A stretch of 64,000 nucleotides of DNA from Chitinophagales bacterium (GTDB lineage Bacteria > Bacteroidota > Bacteroidia > Chitinophagales > Chitinophagaceae), in assembly GCA_026936105.1 (NCBI GenBank), contig JAIXKI010000020.1, positions 17,823-81,822 on the forward strand, written 5' to 3'. Position 1 is the stretch's first letter; every line of letters begins with the position of its first letter. The position numbers and the translations under genes were made by a program. This document shows, piece after piece, positions 27,201 through 35,208 of this stretch. The notes under the pieces were generated by a model that saw only the letters and a list, made by a program, of their open reading frames with translations, ran no database searches and was not told the origin of the DNA.

Positions 27201-29327
27201 CCGGTACCTGCAAGCGGAGATCCCGTTTGGAACACTGCATCTTTCCAGTATATTCATGATGCTGATTTCGGATTCAGCCAGGCTCATTATTATCAACATT
27301 TAAAATCAGCCAAAGAAGGATTGATCGTGGATTCGTCAAGCAGGTCGCTGAGTTATGGTTCTATGCTGAACACGCTGTTCATACGCAGTGGAGTATTCCC
27401 TTCATCCGTTTCAACAGCAATTGGATTTTCCATTGAGATCAATAATGACGGAGCTGCCAAGATCCAGAGTGTTTGTGGTATATCTAATATTGTCTTTAAT
27501 GTGTTGGATCCTGTGACCTTTCAACCCTGGTTCAATGCTGTACCAGGACCCGGGCAATATGGCAGTGATGACATCTGTGGTACAAATAGGATGTATAATT
27601 TCCAATATAACATTCTTGATCCCAATAAACGTAGGAAAATTGTTGAGTTCATGGATATGATTCCGGATGGTTCTTATGTTGTCGTCCGTAATATGTCAGG
27701 GACCGACCCAGCCAGTAATACATACGCGAATGACTGGAAAGGAGACACATCTTACTTGGGGTCTGGTAATTCTATGTATGAACGACTACTCAGCCAGGGT
27801 TTTACAGGAATTGATTCATTTTATAGGCCTAGAGCTTGGATATTTGTATATAAGAAAAACGATGCAGGGAGTTTCACTCCTCGATATGTCTTCAGCGAAG
27901 GAATTAATGATGCGATCACTATGTCTTTGGACTGCTATACTCCTGACACGCTTGGGTATGTCACTTCACCTGTATTCGGTCCGGCTAAAGCATGGAAAAA
28001 ATTACGTTGGAACGGAATTGCAGATGCAAACCCGGGTGAAGATCCGACCATAGATCTGATCGGAGTGAGAACCGATGGTAGCAAATCAGTGCTTTTTAAC
28101 AATATTGATCAATCTCAGCAAGATTTCGACATCTCATCTATTGATGCACAAACCTTTCCTTATGCGCAGTTAAAGTTGCGCACTTTAGATTCGGTTAAGC
28201 ATACACCTTATGGATTGAGGTATTGGGAATTGTTATACACACCTGCCCCCGAAGGCGCAATAGCTCCTAATATTTATCTTCAAACAAAAGACACGGTGGA
28301 TGTTGGGGAGCCCTTTGAATTCAAAGCTGCCTTTAAAAATATAAGTGATGCTGCCTTTGATAGTTTGAAAGTCAAAATGGTGGTTACGGACAAGAACAAT
28401 ATTCCAAATATAATTCCTCTTCCCAGAAGGAGGCCTTTACCTGTTGGAGACACTTTACAGGCCGGAGGTGTCATCAAGACCGAGAACTTACCGGGATCAA
28501 ATACCCTTTATATAGAAGTTAACCCGGATAATGATCAACTGGAACAATATCATTTCAACAATTTTGCCTACAGGGATTTTTATGTGAAACCCGATAGTCT
28601 TAATCCATTGCTGGATGTTACATTTGACGGTGTTCATATCTTAAACAATGATATTGTATCATCAAAGCCGGATATTCTTGTTAAGTTAAAAGATGAGTCG
28701 AAATGGATGATTCTGAATGACACCAGCCTGCTCACCCTTCAGGTTCTTTATCCGGATGGATCCTTGCACCGGTTTAACTTCAATAGTGACACTTTACAGT
28801 TCTTACCGGCAGGGCAGGCTCCTAATACCGATAACACGGCTTCAATAAATTTAAAGCCATATTTCCCTGAGGATGGTGTGTACCAGTTGATCGTGACAGG
28901 AAAAGACAGAAGTAATAATGCTGCGGGAAATATTGAATACCGAGTCGCTTTTGAAGTGATCAACAAGCCGATGATCTCAAACATGTTGAATTACCCAAAT
29001 CCATTCACAACTTCAACGGCATTTGTATTTACGGTCACCGGCAGTGAAGTGCCGCAAAACATCAAGATCGAAATTATGACCGTAACCGGCAGGATTGTCA
29101 GAGAGATCACCAAAGATGAACTTGGCCCCTTGCATATAGGAAGGAATATTACAGAGTTCAAATGGGATGGCACGGATCAGTATGGACAAAAACTGGCTAA
29201 TGGTATTTATTTATACAGGGTGGTGACGAATTTGAACGGAAAATCACTTGATAAATACAAGGCAGAAGGTGATAATACGGATAAATATTTTACCAGGGGA
29301 TACGGAAAGATGTATCTGATGCGTTAA
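24267..29327 (+). CDS. Gingipain-family (C25) cysteine peptidase, PorU-like, 1686 residues
   Basis: A signal peptide (about 1-20) is followed by a PorU-like N-terminal beta region (YKFKVGATGLYRITQPALV near 35-55), a C25 peptidase domain from about 430 to 780, then CARDB-like and fibronectin-like repeats (for example ITIDPDNEIDELYKNNNS and YIEVNPDNDQLEQYHFNN) and a C-terminal FlgD-like/T9SS-type sorting domain (NYPNPFTTSTAF through YGQKLANGIYLYRV). The likely catalytic pair is His641 in TYFGHSS and Cys671 in VMGCLAGNIFD. PorU sortases are about 1100-1300 residues, so this is markedly long. It is either a variant sortase or a secreted gingipain-like cargo; adjacency to the PorV/PorQ gene fits both. 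Confidence 0.87.
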   Translation: MMKRIIFFILLSLNLAAQSQVYNNEWIDYGKTYYKFKVGATGLYRITQPALVSIGLDNVPAQDFQLWRNGKEISLYTSVQTGVLGTSDYIEFWGEMNDGKPDNALYRQSDFQLSNKYSLQTDTAAFFLTVNPGSSNLRLNPVANNISGTLTPEPYFMYTVGNYYKSKINAGFAAVVGEYVYSSSYDQGEGWSSGDIDSNVVLATNFTNLFPYTDMDAPQSVFKINAAGNALNTRNFEVQINASSIMTQTMDFYDYVKANTSISTSLINTGSAAVSIINHASKKPDRMVVAQFELTYPRKFNFGNATNFMFELPASATGNYLEISNFNRGGQVPVLYDLTNGTRYVADISNPALIKIELLPSAVDRKLLLVSQAPATIKSVTAFQQRNFVDFSQTANQGDYLMITNKALMNATNGSHPIEEYRDYRSSPAGGSYDAKIYFVDELVDQFAYGIKMDPLAIQNFIRWARAHFGMPLREVFLIGKGMTYNQFRARENDPNIDKLFFVPTFGNPASDNLFCIEPGNNIPLTPIGRLSVISADEIIPYYNKVVQYEQLQAASASYNTVQDKAWMKNVLHLVGANEPILQQELKNRMDIYKQIISDTLFGANVTTFTKSSAEVIQQVSGADINGMFQKGIGLLTYFGHSSSTTLEFNLDNPNEYDNNGKYPFMMVMGCLAGNIFDFNAQRLLTKSSISDKFILADQHGAVGFLANSYYSIVQYLDIIINQMYKEMARGSYGKTFGEILNKSIERTFDITTQNDFYARFHCEQIMLNGDPAIRLNTFPKPDYVIEDPMVKVSPQFISVAADHFTIKAAVLNLGEAINRNVVIEVKRTYPDLSTVVVERDTIPGIRYSDTLTIDIPIVATRDKGLNKISITIDPDNEIDELYKNNNSITKDIVIYEDEAKLVYPYDYAIVGKQNIKLLASTANPFAVQKQYRMEIDTTELFNSPFKFGQTISSKGGLLEFTPGFSFTDSTVYYWRVAPVPASGDPVWNTASFQYIHDADFGFSQAHYYQHLKSAKEGLIVDSSSRSLSYGSMLNTLFIRSGVFPSSVSTAIGFSIEINNDGAAKIQSVCGISNIVFNVLDPVTFQPWFNAVPGPGQYGSDDICGTNRMYNFQYNILDPNKRRKIVEFMDMIPDGSYVVVRNMSGTDPASNTYANDWKGDTSYLGSGNSMYERLLSQGFTGIDSFYRPRAWIFVYKKNDAGSFTPRYVFSEGINDAITMSLDCYTPDTLGYVTSPVFGPAKAWKKLRWNGIADANPGEDPTIDLIGVRTDGSKSVLFNNIDQSQQDFDISSIDAQTFPYAQLKLRTLDSVKHTPYGLRYWELLYTPAPEGAIAPNIYLQTKDTVDVGEPFEFKAAFKNISDAAFDSLKVKMVVTDKNNIPNIIPLPRRRPLPVGDTLQAGGVIKTENLPGSNTLYIEVNPDNDQLEQYHFNNFAYRDFYVKPDSLNPLLDVTFDGVHILNNDIVSSKPDILVKLKDESKWMILNDTSLLTLQVLYPDGSLHRFNFNSDTLQFLPAGQAPNTDNTASINLKPYFPEDGVYQLIVTGKDRSNNAAGNIEYRVAFEVINKPMISNMLNYPNPFTTSTAFVFTVTGSEVPQNIKIEIMTVTGRIVREITKDELGPLHIGRNITEFKWDGTDQYGQKLANGIYLYRVVTNLNGKSLDKYKAEGDNTDKYFTRGYGKMYLMR

Positions 29328-29358
29328 TAAGTTTTGAGGGGTTTGGTTTAGCCTCGGC

Positions 29359-29397
29359 ATTATCAGTAAGTTAAGGATATATTACTGATAATCAGCC
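29359..29397. repeat. Intergenic 11-bp perfect inverted repeat
   Basis: ATTATCAGTAA (29359-29369) faces TTACTGATAAT (29382-29392) across 12 bases, with GGC / GCC extending the stem past a two-base bulge. It lies between the C25 gene and the acyltransferase. There is no U-run after the stem on either strand, so it could be an operator or a processed 3' end rather than a classic terminator. Confidence 0.6.
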
Positions 29398-29429
29398 TAA
29401 AAAGAACCGACTTATAAAATCCAATATCA

Positions 29430-30593
29430 ATGACCTCCAAAGGGACTCAATCTCTTACAGGGATAAGATTCTTTGCTGTTTTGATGATCTTTTTATTTCA
29501 TTACAGTAGCAGGTTGCCGATTAATAGTCCTTTTATAAACGCAGTTTTTAATCAGCTTTTTCTCGGAGTCCAGGTATTTTTTGTTTTAAGCGGATTTGTG
29601 ATCTGTTATAAATATTTCAACAATGCTGAACTGAAAAAGAGTTTCCTTTTCACTTATTACATCAGAAGGTTTGCAAAGATCTATCCCACTTTCTTTATAA
29701 TTGTTACACTAAGTTTCCTGATCTGGAATATCAAAGGAGTTGATACTGACTCATCTTTTGGGACCTATCTTTTAAACATTTCTTTTCTTAAGGGATTGTC
29801 CTCCCAATATCATCTTACCGGGATAGGCCCTACCTGGAGCCTCACTGTGGAAGAGTTCTTTTATTTCTTTTCTCCTTTCATCTTTGTATATTTTAAAAAT
29901 AAAGGTGTTTTATTTAAACAGGTTCTTTTCTGGTGGTTGATTGGTGCTGTGCTGGTTGCCATATTCACCATTTCGCCGGTTGAAGGCTTTTTTGATAGCG
30001 CCAGGTTTACCTTTTTTGCAACATTTTTCGGAAGATGCCTTGAATTCTATTTAGGTATATGGCTTGCATTATACATTTCAGGAAGAATTAGTTTTAAGAG
30101 GATTTTGAATTATAAAAGCTCCATCCCTATTTACACCGTGTTGGGTTTGATAGGGATGTTGGTAATTGTTCTATTGATTGCAATTCTTAGTTTGTATTTT
30201 AAAAAAGGAGCTGCTGAAATGTGGTCGGGTATTTTTCTTTCGAATATTATCTTTCCTATTACAGTCATGATTTTCTTTTATGGGCTTATCCGGGAGAGAT
30301 CAATACTTCGGAGAATACTAAATTTGCAATTGCTTCAACTTCTTGGAAAGAGTTCCTATGTACTCTTTCTGATTCACACCGGCGTTATTGCGAGCGGGAT
30401 TGAGAAGTATATCGGGAGAAATATTGTTGTGCTATTTATTTTATTGCAGTCACTCTCAGTCCTTATTTATAAAGCATTTGAACAGCCTGTTAATAACTGG
30501 ATAAGGGCTATGGGATCAAATGTTGCACAAAATGTTCATCAGGTAATTTTTAAAAGCAGGACAGCCAAGAGGCAAAAATTAGAATCAATTTAG
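29430..30593 (+). CDS. Acyltransferase family 3 (OafA-like) membrane protein
   Basis: The 387-residue protein has about ten hydrophobic helices and the acyltransferase-3 landmarks: GIRFFAVLMIFLFHYSSR near 11-28 with the conserved histidine, VQVFFVLSGFVICYKYF near 48, and GPTWSLTVEEFFYFFSP near 131-147. Such proteins O-acylate surface glycans, usually O-antigen or exopolysaccharide sugars, at the inner membrane. It opens an A+T-rich stretch of envelope genes. Confidence 0.9.
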   Translation: MTSKGTQSLTGIRFFAVLMIFLFHYSSRLPINSPFINAVFNQLFLGVQVFFVLSGFVICYKYFNNAELKKSFLFTYYIRRFAKIYPTFFIIVTLSFLIWNIKGVDTDSSFGTYLLNISFLKGLSSQYHLTGIGPTWSLTVEEFFYFFSPFIFVYFKNKGVLFKQVLFWWLIGAVLVAIFTISPVEGFFDSARFTFFATFFGRCLEFYLGIWLALYISGRISFKRILNYKSSIPIYTVLGLIGMLVIVLLIAILSLYFKKGAAEMWSGIFLSNIIFPITVMIFFYGLIRERSILRRILNLQLLQLLGKSSYVLFLIHTGVIASGIEKYIGRNIVVLFILLQSLSVLIYKAFEQPVNNWIRAMGSNVAQNVHQVIFKSRTAKRQKLESI

Positions 30594-30732
30594 TGATAAG
30601 TCGTTAGATCAAGTTAGATATTATCATAAGATTCCGCTTTCATCTTTAGATTCTCATTAAAGAGTTTTAGGGGTCTAATATGCTATCTAACCTAGATACA
30701 AAAAAACATCGGGTCATATTGTACATAAAAAC

Positions 30733-30740
30733 TAAATTTG
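30733..30740 (+). promoter_or_regulatory. -7 promoter element for the sulfatase-fold gene
   Basis: TAAATTTG matches TAnnTTTG, 55 bases before the GTG start. The flanking 202-base gap is otherwise featureless and very A+T-rich, which raises the chance of a random match. Confidence 0.35.
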
Positions 30741-30795
30741 GGCATATTTCTTGTTCGGCTGAGAAAAATTTCTTAGTTTATAAATCAATAGCAGT

Positions 30796-32277
30796 GTGGT
30801 CCCCTTAATTCAATCTTTTAGAATATCCTTACTTTGGAGTTTTAAAAAGTATTTTTTATTAATATTCTTATTGCCCACTTTTTTTATTCTTCATGGATTT
30901 CAACAGCATTTTTCTTATATCCCGGTTATTGATGCAATAAAATTATTGGGAGAATATTTAGTTTATGAAATAAGTTTTGCAGGATTTTTTTTTCTTTTTT
31001 TCAGGGATATTAAAAAGAGCTTATTCGCTTCATTCATCACTTTATTTTTATTTCTTTTTTTTGGCGCAGTCGAAGATTTTTTTAAGCTCGTTTTTGTAAA
31101 TACCCTTTTCGCCCGATATAGGTTTTTGTTTCCATTGTTTGCTGTTGTATGGTATTTTAGTATGAGACTTCTAAAAAAGAAAGTAATTAGTGAGCGACTT
31201 ATACTCTTTTTGAATTTTACGGCTTCAATTCTCATTTTCATAGACATTGGTATTGTTTTTTATAAGTCGATCAGTAGTAAACCTTACGAAGCCGTTATTA
31301 ATTATTGTGAAAATTGCCCTAAGCCAGATGTATATTTGATTATTCTTGATGATTATGCGGGGAATATAGAACTGAAATCAACTTTTAATTATGATAATTC
31401 GTATTTTTTAAATCAAATAAGTGACAGACAATTTTATGTGATGGATAGTAGTAGGTCAAATTATGATAAAACCCCTTTTTCCATTACTTCACTACTGAAT
31501 ATGAAGTATCTTTCTTTGAGAGATTATGAGTATTCTGATAAGAACTTGAATTATTGCTATAAGGCTATTTCAGGTTCAACTGTCCTTAGGATTTTTCAAA
31601 AGGAGGGATATTTATTTTTTAATAATTCAATTTTTGACTTCCCTTCTCATCCTTCTTTAATCAACAAGACTTTCCTTGTTTCTGGCATTGATTTGCTCAA
31701 ATCCCAAACACTGTGGGGAAGATTCAAAAAAGAGATACTGAATAACTTGCTGATGGAGTATTTCACTGGGACAGAGGCGTATAAGAATTTTATTTTTTCG
31801 GATCTGAAAAATAATCAACTGGTTTTTCAAAAAACTATTGAGGCGGTTGATGAAGAAAGCAAGAAACCTAAATTTTGCTATACTCATCTGATGATGCCGC
31901 ATTTTCCCTATTATTACGATTCAACAGGGGAAATGAATGACTTAAAAAAATTAGCACCTGCAAATTTAATGAATGAACAGTTGTATTTGAGCTATTTAAA
32001 ATATGCAAATACCAGGGTTTTATTCCTGGTTGATTATATTTTACAAAAGTCTTCACGACAGCCAATTATTCTTTTATTAAGCGATCATGGATTTAGGTAC
32101 AATTTATCTAAAGAGCAGGAGCAAATGAAATATTTTAATCTAGCCGCTATATATCTGCCAGATCAGAAATATTATGGTTATTATCCTACTATTACCAATG
32201 TAAATCAAATGCGACTCCTGCTAAACAAGCTATTCAAGTATAATTTTCCCTTGTTAAAAGATGATGTGGTGAAATAA
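30796..32277 (+). CDS. Membrane-anchored sulfatase-fold protein (alkaline phosphatase superfamily)
   Basis: 493 residues with about five hydrophobic helices in the first 175, then a soluble domain. PDVYLIILDDYAG near 175-187 supplies the metal-binding Asp pair, SRSNYDKTPFSITSLLNMKYL near 220-240 places the nucleophile at Thr226 by analogy with phosphoethanolamine or phosphoglycerol transferases, and LLLSDHGFRYN near 430 completes the metal site. It is thus more likely a phospho-substituent transferase on surface glycans than a true sulfatase, which would need Cys or Ser for formylglycine. Start is GTG; no ATG precedes the first helix. The gene is noticeably richer in A+T than the window at large. 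Confidence 0.72.
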   Translation: MVPLIQSFRISLLWSFKKYFLLIFLLPTFFILHGFQQHFSYIPVIDAIKLLGEYLVYEISFAGFFFLFFRDIKKSLFASFITLFLFLFFGAVEDFFKLVFVNTLFARYRFLFPLFAVVWYFSMRLLKKKVISERLILFLNFTASILIFIDIGIVFYKSISSKPYEAVINYCENCPKPDVYLIILDDYAGNIELKSTFNYDNSYFLNQISDRQFYVMDSSRSNYDKTPFSITSLLNMKYLSLRDYEYSDKNLNYCYKAISGSTVLRIFQKEGYLFFNNSIFDFPSHPSLINKTFLVSGIDLLKSQTLWGRFKKEILNNLLMEYFTGTEAYKNFIFSDLKNNQLVFQKTIEAVDEESKKPKFCYTHLMMPHFPYYYDSTGEMNDLKKLAPANLMNEQLYLSYLKYANTRVLFLVDYILQKSSRQPIILLLSDHGFRYNLSKEQEQMKYFNLAAIYLPDQKYYGYYPTITNVNQMRLLLNKLFKYNFPLLKDDVVK

Positions 32278-32515
32278 TCATTTGGAATCGGCTGAAAGAA
32301 TGGTGTGCAGACTTTTTCTCATTAATTCCGTTGTAATGAGTTTTCATTTTATCAATGCCCGAAAAATGACGAAAAAACGGGTCGGCGAATTCTGGGCTTA
32401 AGAAGCTTCCAATTATAAAATGTCTGAATAGCTTACTGTTACAAAATTGATCGTTAAGCTCGATTTTGAATTTCGGGTCAAAAATCTTCGGATTAAATAT
32501 TCCGGGCTCCTGCAT
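32234..32515 (-). CDS. Short unrecognised reading frame, possibly a gene remnant
   Basis: A 93-residue frame that starts inside the 3' end of the GT-C-like gene (22-base overlap) and runs into the 3' end of the sulfatase-fold gene (44-base overlap). It begins MQEPGIFNPKIFDPKFKIEL and contains SFLSPEFADPFFRHFSGID. It fills an otherwise empty 215-base gap and reads like a protein tail, so it may be a decayed gene. I recognise no family and coding status is doubtful. Confidence 0.3.
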   Translation of the reverse strand: MQEPGIFNPKIFDPKFKIELNDQFCNSKLFRHFIIGSFLSPEFADPFFRHFSGIDKMKTHYNGINEKKSAHHSFSRFQMIISPHHLLTRENYT

Positions 32516-33671
32516 TTTTTCTGAATTTGGCGGTGAGTTTATTTAAGAATGGTGATGACAGAATATAAATGTAAGGTACAATCGTGAGAAAAAAACGATT
32601 ATGCCAGTCATCACAGGTCAGAATAACGCTACACCAGGTTATGATAACAAGAGAGGCCGAATATATCAGTATGTATTTATTTTTTTTTAACCAGGAAGGA
32701 ATACTTAATATCAGCATAAGAAACAATGGGTAGAAATATACGCCGAGGAACAAATTGTGGCCAGTGCTGTAATAAGTTCTGATCAGCCCCCAAAATGCCA
32801 CTGACTTTAACCAGGCTAACCTGATGAATTGATCAAAGTTGTGCATAATGTAATAAAGTAAGCCATAAATGGAATTTGGATTCTCCGATGTTTTTATATC
32901 CCTGAAATACGGGAGCATTGGCACTCCACAAATAATTCTTTCATCCCGGAAAGGCAACATAAAATCCAGTTCACCGCCACTTCCTAAAGCCATATTAAGA
33001 AAGAAAAGGAAAGCAACGGACACGAGAAGTATTATTGCCAGTTTTAAGATAACTGACAGGAAACGCAGAAATCGGAAAAAAAGATAAAGAGCTGTTGCCG
33101 GTACAAAATATAATCCTGTTGGCCTGGTGAAAACGATCAGGATGATAAATAAAAACAGGATAGCGCAATTTTTTATAGTCAATTTATTTATCTGTAATAA
33201 ATAGCAACTGAATATTATGGTAAGGCTAAAAAAGATTGATTCCGTTTGTAAGGCTGTGTTGAAAGTCTGAAATGGGTAATTACAGATCAGTAAAAGGGTC
33301 AGGATAAAAGCAGTGGCCTTGTTGGCGGATTTTATTATGAACTTATAAAAAACGTAAGTGGCAATGATGTTCAGTGTCAGTTGAATAATCACTACAGATA
33401 AAAACCCGGTATTGAATTTTATTGCTCCGGCAATAAGGAATATTTGAGTAGAATAAAGCCAGAAGTTCGATGAACTCACTGCCCCGTTTTCCAACAAATT
33501 CTTTGCTTCATTAATATATTTTACGGCCTCAAAATCAGTTACGATCCCGAAACGGCAGAAGATCAGGCATTGAATGATTATCCATGAAAGGATAAGGGTG
33601 ACCTCAAAACCATAACGGTGCAATACCTTTGAGTATGAGGGCTTCATAAATGACAATTGGGTTCCCTTCAT
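32493..33671 (-). CDS. Polytopic membrane protein, GT-C glycosyltransferase-like
   Basis: 392 residues with about ten hydrophobic helices. The arrangement fits GT-C lipid-linked sugar transferases: an acidic first loop (GIVTDFEAVKYINEAKNLLENG near 48-70), ICNYPFQTFNTALQTESIFF in the middle (a motif seen in dolichyl-phosphate-mannose-type enzymes), VFTRPTGLYFVPA and a late TCDDWHNRFFLTIVPYIYIL. The acceptor and donor are unknown. A second Met at residue 9 could be the start, since a -7 element lies immediately before the first ATG. It is divergent from rpsU. Confidence 0.65.
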   Translation of the reverse strand: MKGTQLSFMKPSYSKVLHRYGFEVTLILSWIIIQCLIFCRFGIVTDFEAVKYINEAKNLLENGAVSSSNFWLYSTQIFLIAGAIKFNTGFLSVVIIQLTLNIIATYVFYKFIIKSANKATAFILTLLLICNYPFQTFNTALQTESIFFSLTIIFSCYLLQINKLTIKNCAILFLFIILIVFTRPTGLYFVPATALYLFFRFLRFLSVILKLAIILLVSVAFLFFLNMALGSGGELDFMLPFRDERIICGVPMLPYFRDIKTSENPNSIYGLLYYIMHNFDQFIRLAWLKSVAFWGLIRTYYSTGHNLFLGVYFYPLFLMLILSIPSWLKKNKYILIYSASLVIITWCSVILTCDDWHNRFFLTIVPYIYILSSPFLNKLTAKFRKNAGARNI

Positions 33672-33676
33672 CCCGG

Positions 33677-33684
33677 CAAAGATA
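33677..33684 (-). promoter_or_regulatory. -7 promoter element abutting the GT-C-like gene start
   Basis: The minus strand reads TATCTTTG, ending five bases before the ATG at 33671. Transcription would start at about that ATG, so either the message is leaderless or translation starts at the Met codon 24 bases further in. Confidence 0.45.
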
Positions 33685-33851
33685 GGAGCAAAGAAGAACG
33701 ATGGATATCAGTCGTCCCGGCAAAGGAACTGATCCGGTCCGGTTCCTTATGAATTAAAAAGAATTTTGGCCGGACTCTTAAGTCTGATTTCAGGTAAAAG
33801 GGCGGGTGTACTTAGGTATTTTATATAATTTTAAAATTCGAAATTTACCAT

Positions 33852-33859
33852 TATCTTTG
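33852..33859 (+). promoter_or_regulatory. -7 promoter element for rpsU
   Basis: TATCTTTG matches TAnnTTTG. Transcription would start near 33864, leaving a leader of about 27 bases that contains the Shine-Dalgarno sequence. No strong -33 element is visible in the A+T-rich upstream sequence. Confidence 0.6.
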
Positions 33860-33875
33860 CTGCCCTAAAAATACC

Positions 33876-33884
33876 AAAGGAGGT
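33876..33884 (+). promoter_or_regulatory. Strong Shine-Dalgarno sequence of rpsU
   Basis: AAAGGAGGT lies six bases before the rpsU ATG, a near-perfect match to the anti-SD of 16S rRNA. I see no comparable site before other genes in the window, in line with Bacteroidota using mostly A-rich leaders. It fits the reported autoregulation in which bS21 helps hide the anti-SD on the ribosome and rpsU keeps an SD as a sensor. Confidence 0.85.
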
Positions 33885-33890
33885 ATATCA

Positions 33891-34088
33891 ATGCTCATTA
33901 TTGATTCAAAAGATTGCGAAAACATAGACAAGGCACTTAAGAAGTACAAGAAAAAGTTTGAGAAGTCAAAAGTGCTATTGCAGTTGAGAGAGCGTCAGAG
34001 CTTTACTAAGCCCTCAGTAAAACGTCGCAACCAGGTCTTACGTGCAATCTATAAGCAACAGATCGCCAGCGGTAAAATAGAAGGATAG
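33891..34088 (+). CDS. rpsU: 30S ribosomal protein bS21
   Basis: The 65-residue basic protein matches bS21: a short strand (MLIIDSKDCENIDKALKKYK) and two basic helices including RERQSFTKPSVKRRNQVLRAI. bS21 binds the 30S platform near the 3' end of 16S rRNA. In Bacteroidota it helps sequester the anti-Shine-Dalgarno, and the strong SD directly upstream suggests autogenous control. The gene has its own promoter element and a terminator, so it is transcribed alone. Confidence 0.97.
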   Translation: MLIIDSKDCENIDKALKKYKKKFEKSKVLLQLRERQSFTKPSVKRRNQVLRAIYKQQIASGKIEG

Positions 34089-34111
34089 TTGTATAGTAAC
34101 TGAATTATAAG

Positions 34112-34151
34112 ATAGCTGCAAAGTTTTATAGCTTTGCAGCTATTCTGTTTT
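34112..34151 (+). terminator. Terminator of rpsU
   Basis: A perfect 12-bp stem (ATAGCTGCAAAG / CTTTGCAGCTAT, 8-base loop, 34112-34143) is followed by TCTGTTTT. It ends exactly where the recombinase ATG begins. Confidence 0.88.
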
Positions 34152-35054
34152 ATGCCTTTATCTGACCATAAAGAGATCCAATCCTTCATTGATTACCTGC
34201 GTTTTGAAAAAAGGTATTCTGCTAACACGGTTATTTCTTATCAGACGGACCTTTCTGATTTTTTCAATTATTTGGACATCAGTTTTGGCAAACTTCAGAT
34301 CAGAGAGATAAGCCCTGCCTTTATTCGCAGCTGGATGGCCCTGATGAAAGAGTCCGGCATGACTTCAAAGTCCATTAACAGAAAGATCTCCACTCTCCGT
34401 TCTTTTTTTAAATACCTGCTGAAAATTGAGAGTATTGATAACTCACCGATGGCCAATGTCATCACACCAAAGATCGGTAAACGATTGCCGGTGTTCATCA
34501 ATGAAGATGATGCAAAGCAACTGGTGAATTCATTGAACGCTGCAGCTGAAGACTGGAAAAGCCTGAATGCAAAGATGCTGATAACACTCTTTTATGACAC
34601 CGGAATGAGGTTAACAGAATTGATAAGTTTGAAAGAAACACAGGTGGACCTGAGCAGGCAGCAGGTCAAAGTGCTTGGAAAAGGGAACAAAGAGCGGATA
34701 ATCCCTTTGAATAAGGAAGCCGGTGAGAGCATTAAGGAATATATAAAGCAGAAAAATGAAAAGTTCGGATCAGGAGATGACTTTCTTTTTGTGACCGAAA
34801 AGGGCAAAAAAATGTACCCCAAATATGCTTACCTGCTGGTTAAGAAATATTTGGGTGAGATCAGCACCCTTGATAAAAAAAGCCCTCACGTGCTTCGTCA
34901 TACTTTTGCCACTCATTTAATGAATAACGGCGCTGACCTGAATGCGGTAAAAGAATTGCTGGGACACAGCAGCCTTGCGGCCACTCAGATCTATACCCAT
35001 AATACAATTGAAAAGCTCAGGAATATCTATAAAAAAGCTCATCCCAAGGCTTGA
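34152..35054 (+). CDS. Xer-type tyrosine recombinase
   Basis: A 300-residue XerC/XerD-like recombinase, the kind that resolves chromosome dimers at dif. An N-terminal SAM-like domain (FIDYLRFEKRYSANTVISYQ) is followed by the catalytic domain with Arg153 (DTGMRLTE), His246 and Arg249 (HVLRHTFATH), His272 (LGHSSLAATQ) and nucleophile Tyr281 (IYTH). The ATG at 34152 is preferred over a TTG at 34134 because the latter lies within the rpsU terminator. Length and housekeeping context argue for a chromosomal Xer protein, not a phage integrase; XerC versus XerD is not settled. Confidence 0.93.
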   Translation: MPLSDHKEIQSFIDYLRFEKRYSANTVISYQTDLSDFFNYLDISFGKLQIREISPAFIRSWMALMKESGMTSKSINRKISTLRSFFKYLLKIESIDNSPMANVITPKIGKRLPVFINEDDAKQLVNSLNAAAEDWKSLNAKMLITLFYDTGMRLTELISLKETQVDLSRQQVKVLGKGNKERIIPLNKEAGESIKEYIKQKNEKFGSGDDFLFVTEKGKKMYPKYAYLLVKKYLGEISTLDKKSPHVLRHTFATHLMNNGADLNAVKELLGHSSLAATQIYTHNTIEKLRNIYKKAHPKA

Positions 35055-35167
35055 AACCGGGTCTTACACCCGGAAAAAATTTTAATTGATTTTTATTTTA
35101 AGCGACAAAGAATTTTTGTAATTTCATCCTGGCCACTATGGCAATTTCTTGAATGGGAATTATTTCA

Positions 35168-35176
35168 AGTTCTTTA
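35168..35176 (+). promoter_or_regulatory. AGTTCTTTA motif (boxA-like) in hpf leader
   Basis: One of six exact copies of AGTTCTTTA found in leaders and spacers between 35168 and 39536. This one is 33 bases before the hpf start. Confidence 0.4.
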
Positions 35177-35208
35177 TTTATTGTTTCACCGATTTAAAAG
35201 CGATTATC

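Noticed and set aside
30796..32277. True formylglycine sulfatase
   Set aside because: The nucleophile position reads Thr in SNYDKTPFS with no C/S-x-P-x-R motif, so a phospho-group transferase role is more likely.
34152..35054. Integrase of a mobile element inserted near tRNA genes
   Set aside because: Length, domain layout and setting between rpsU and hpf match a housekeeping Xer recombinase; no att-like duplication or phage/plasmid genes were seen around it.
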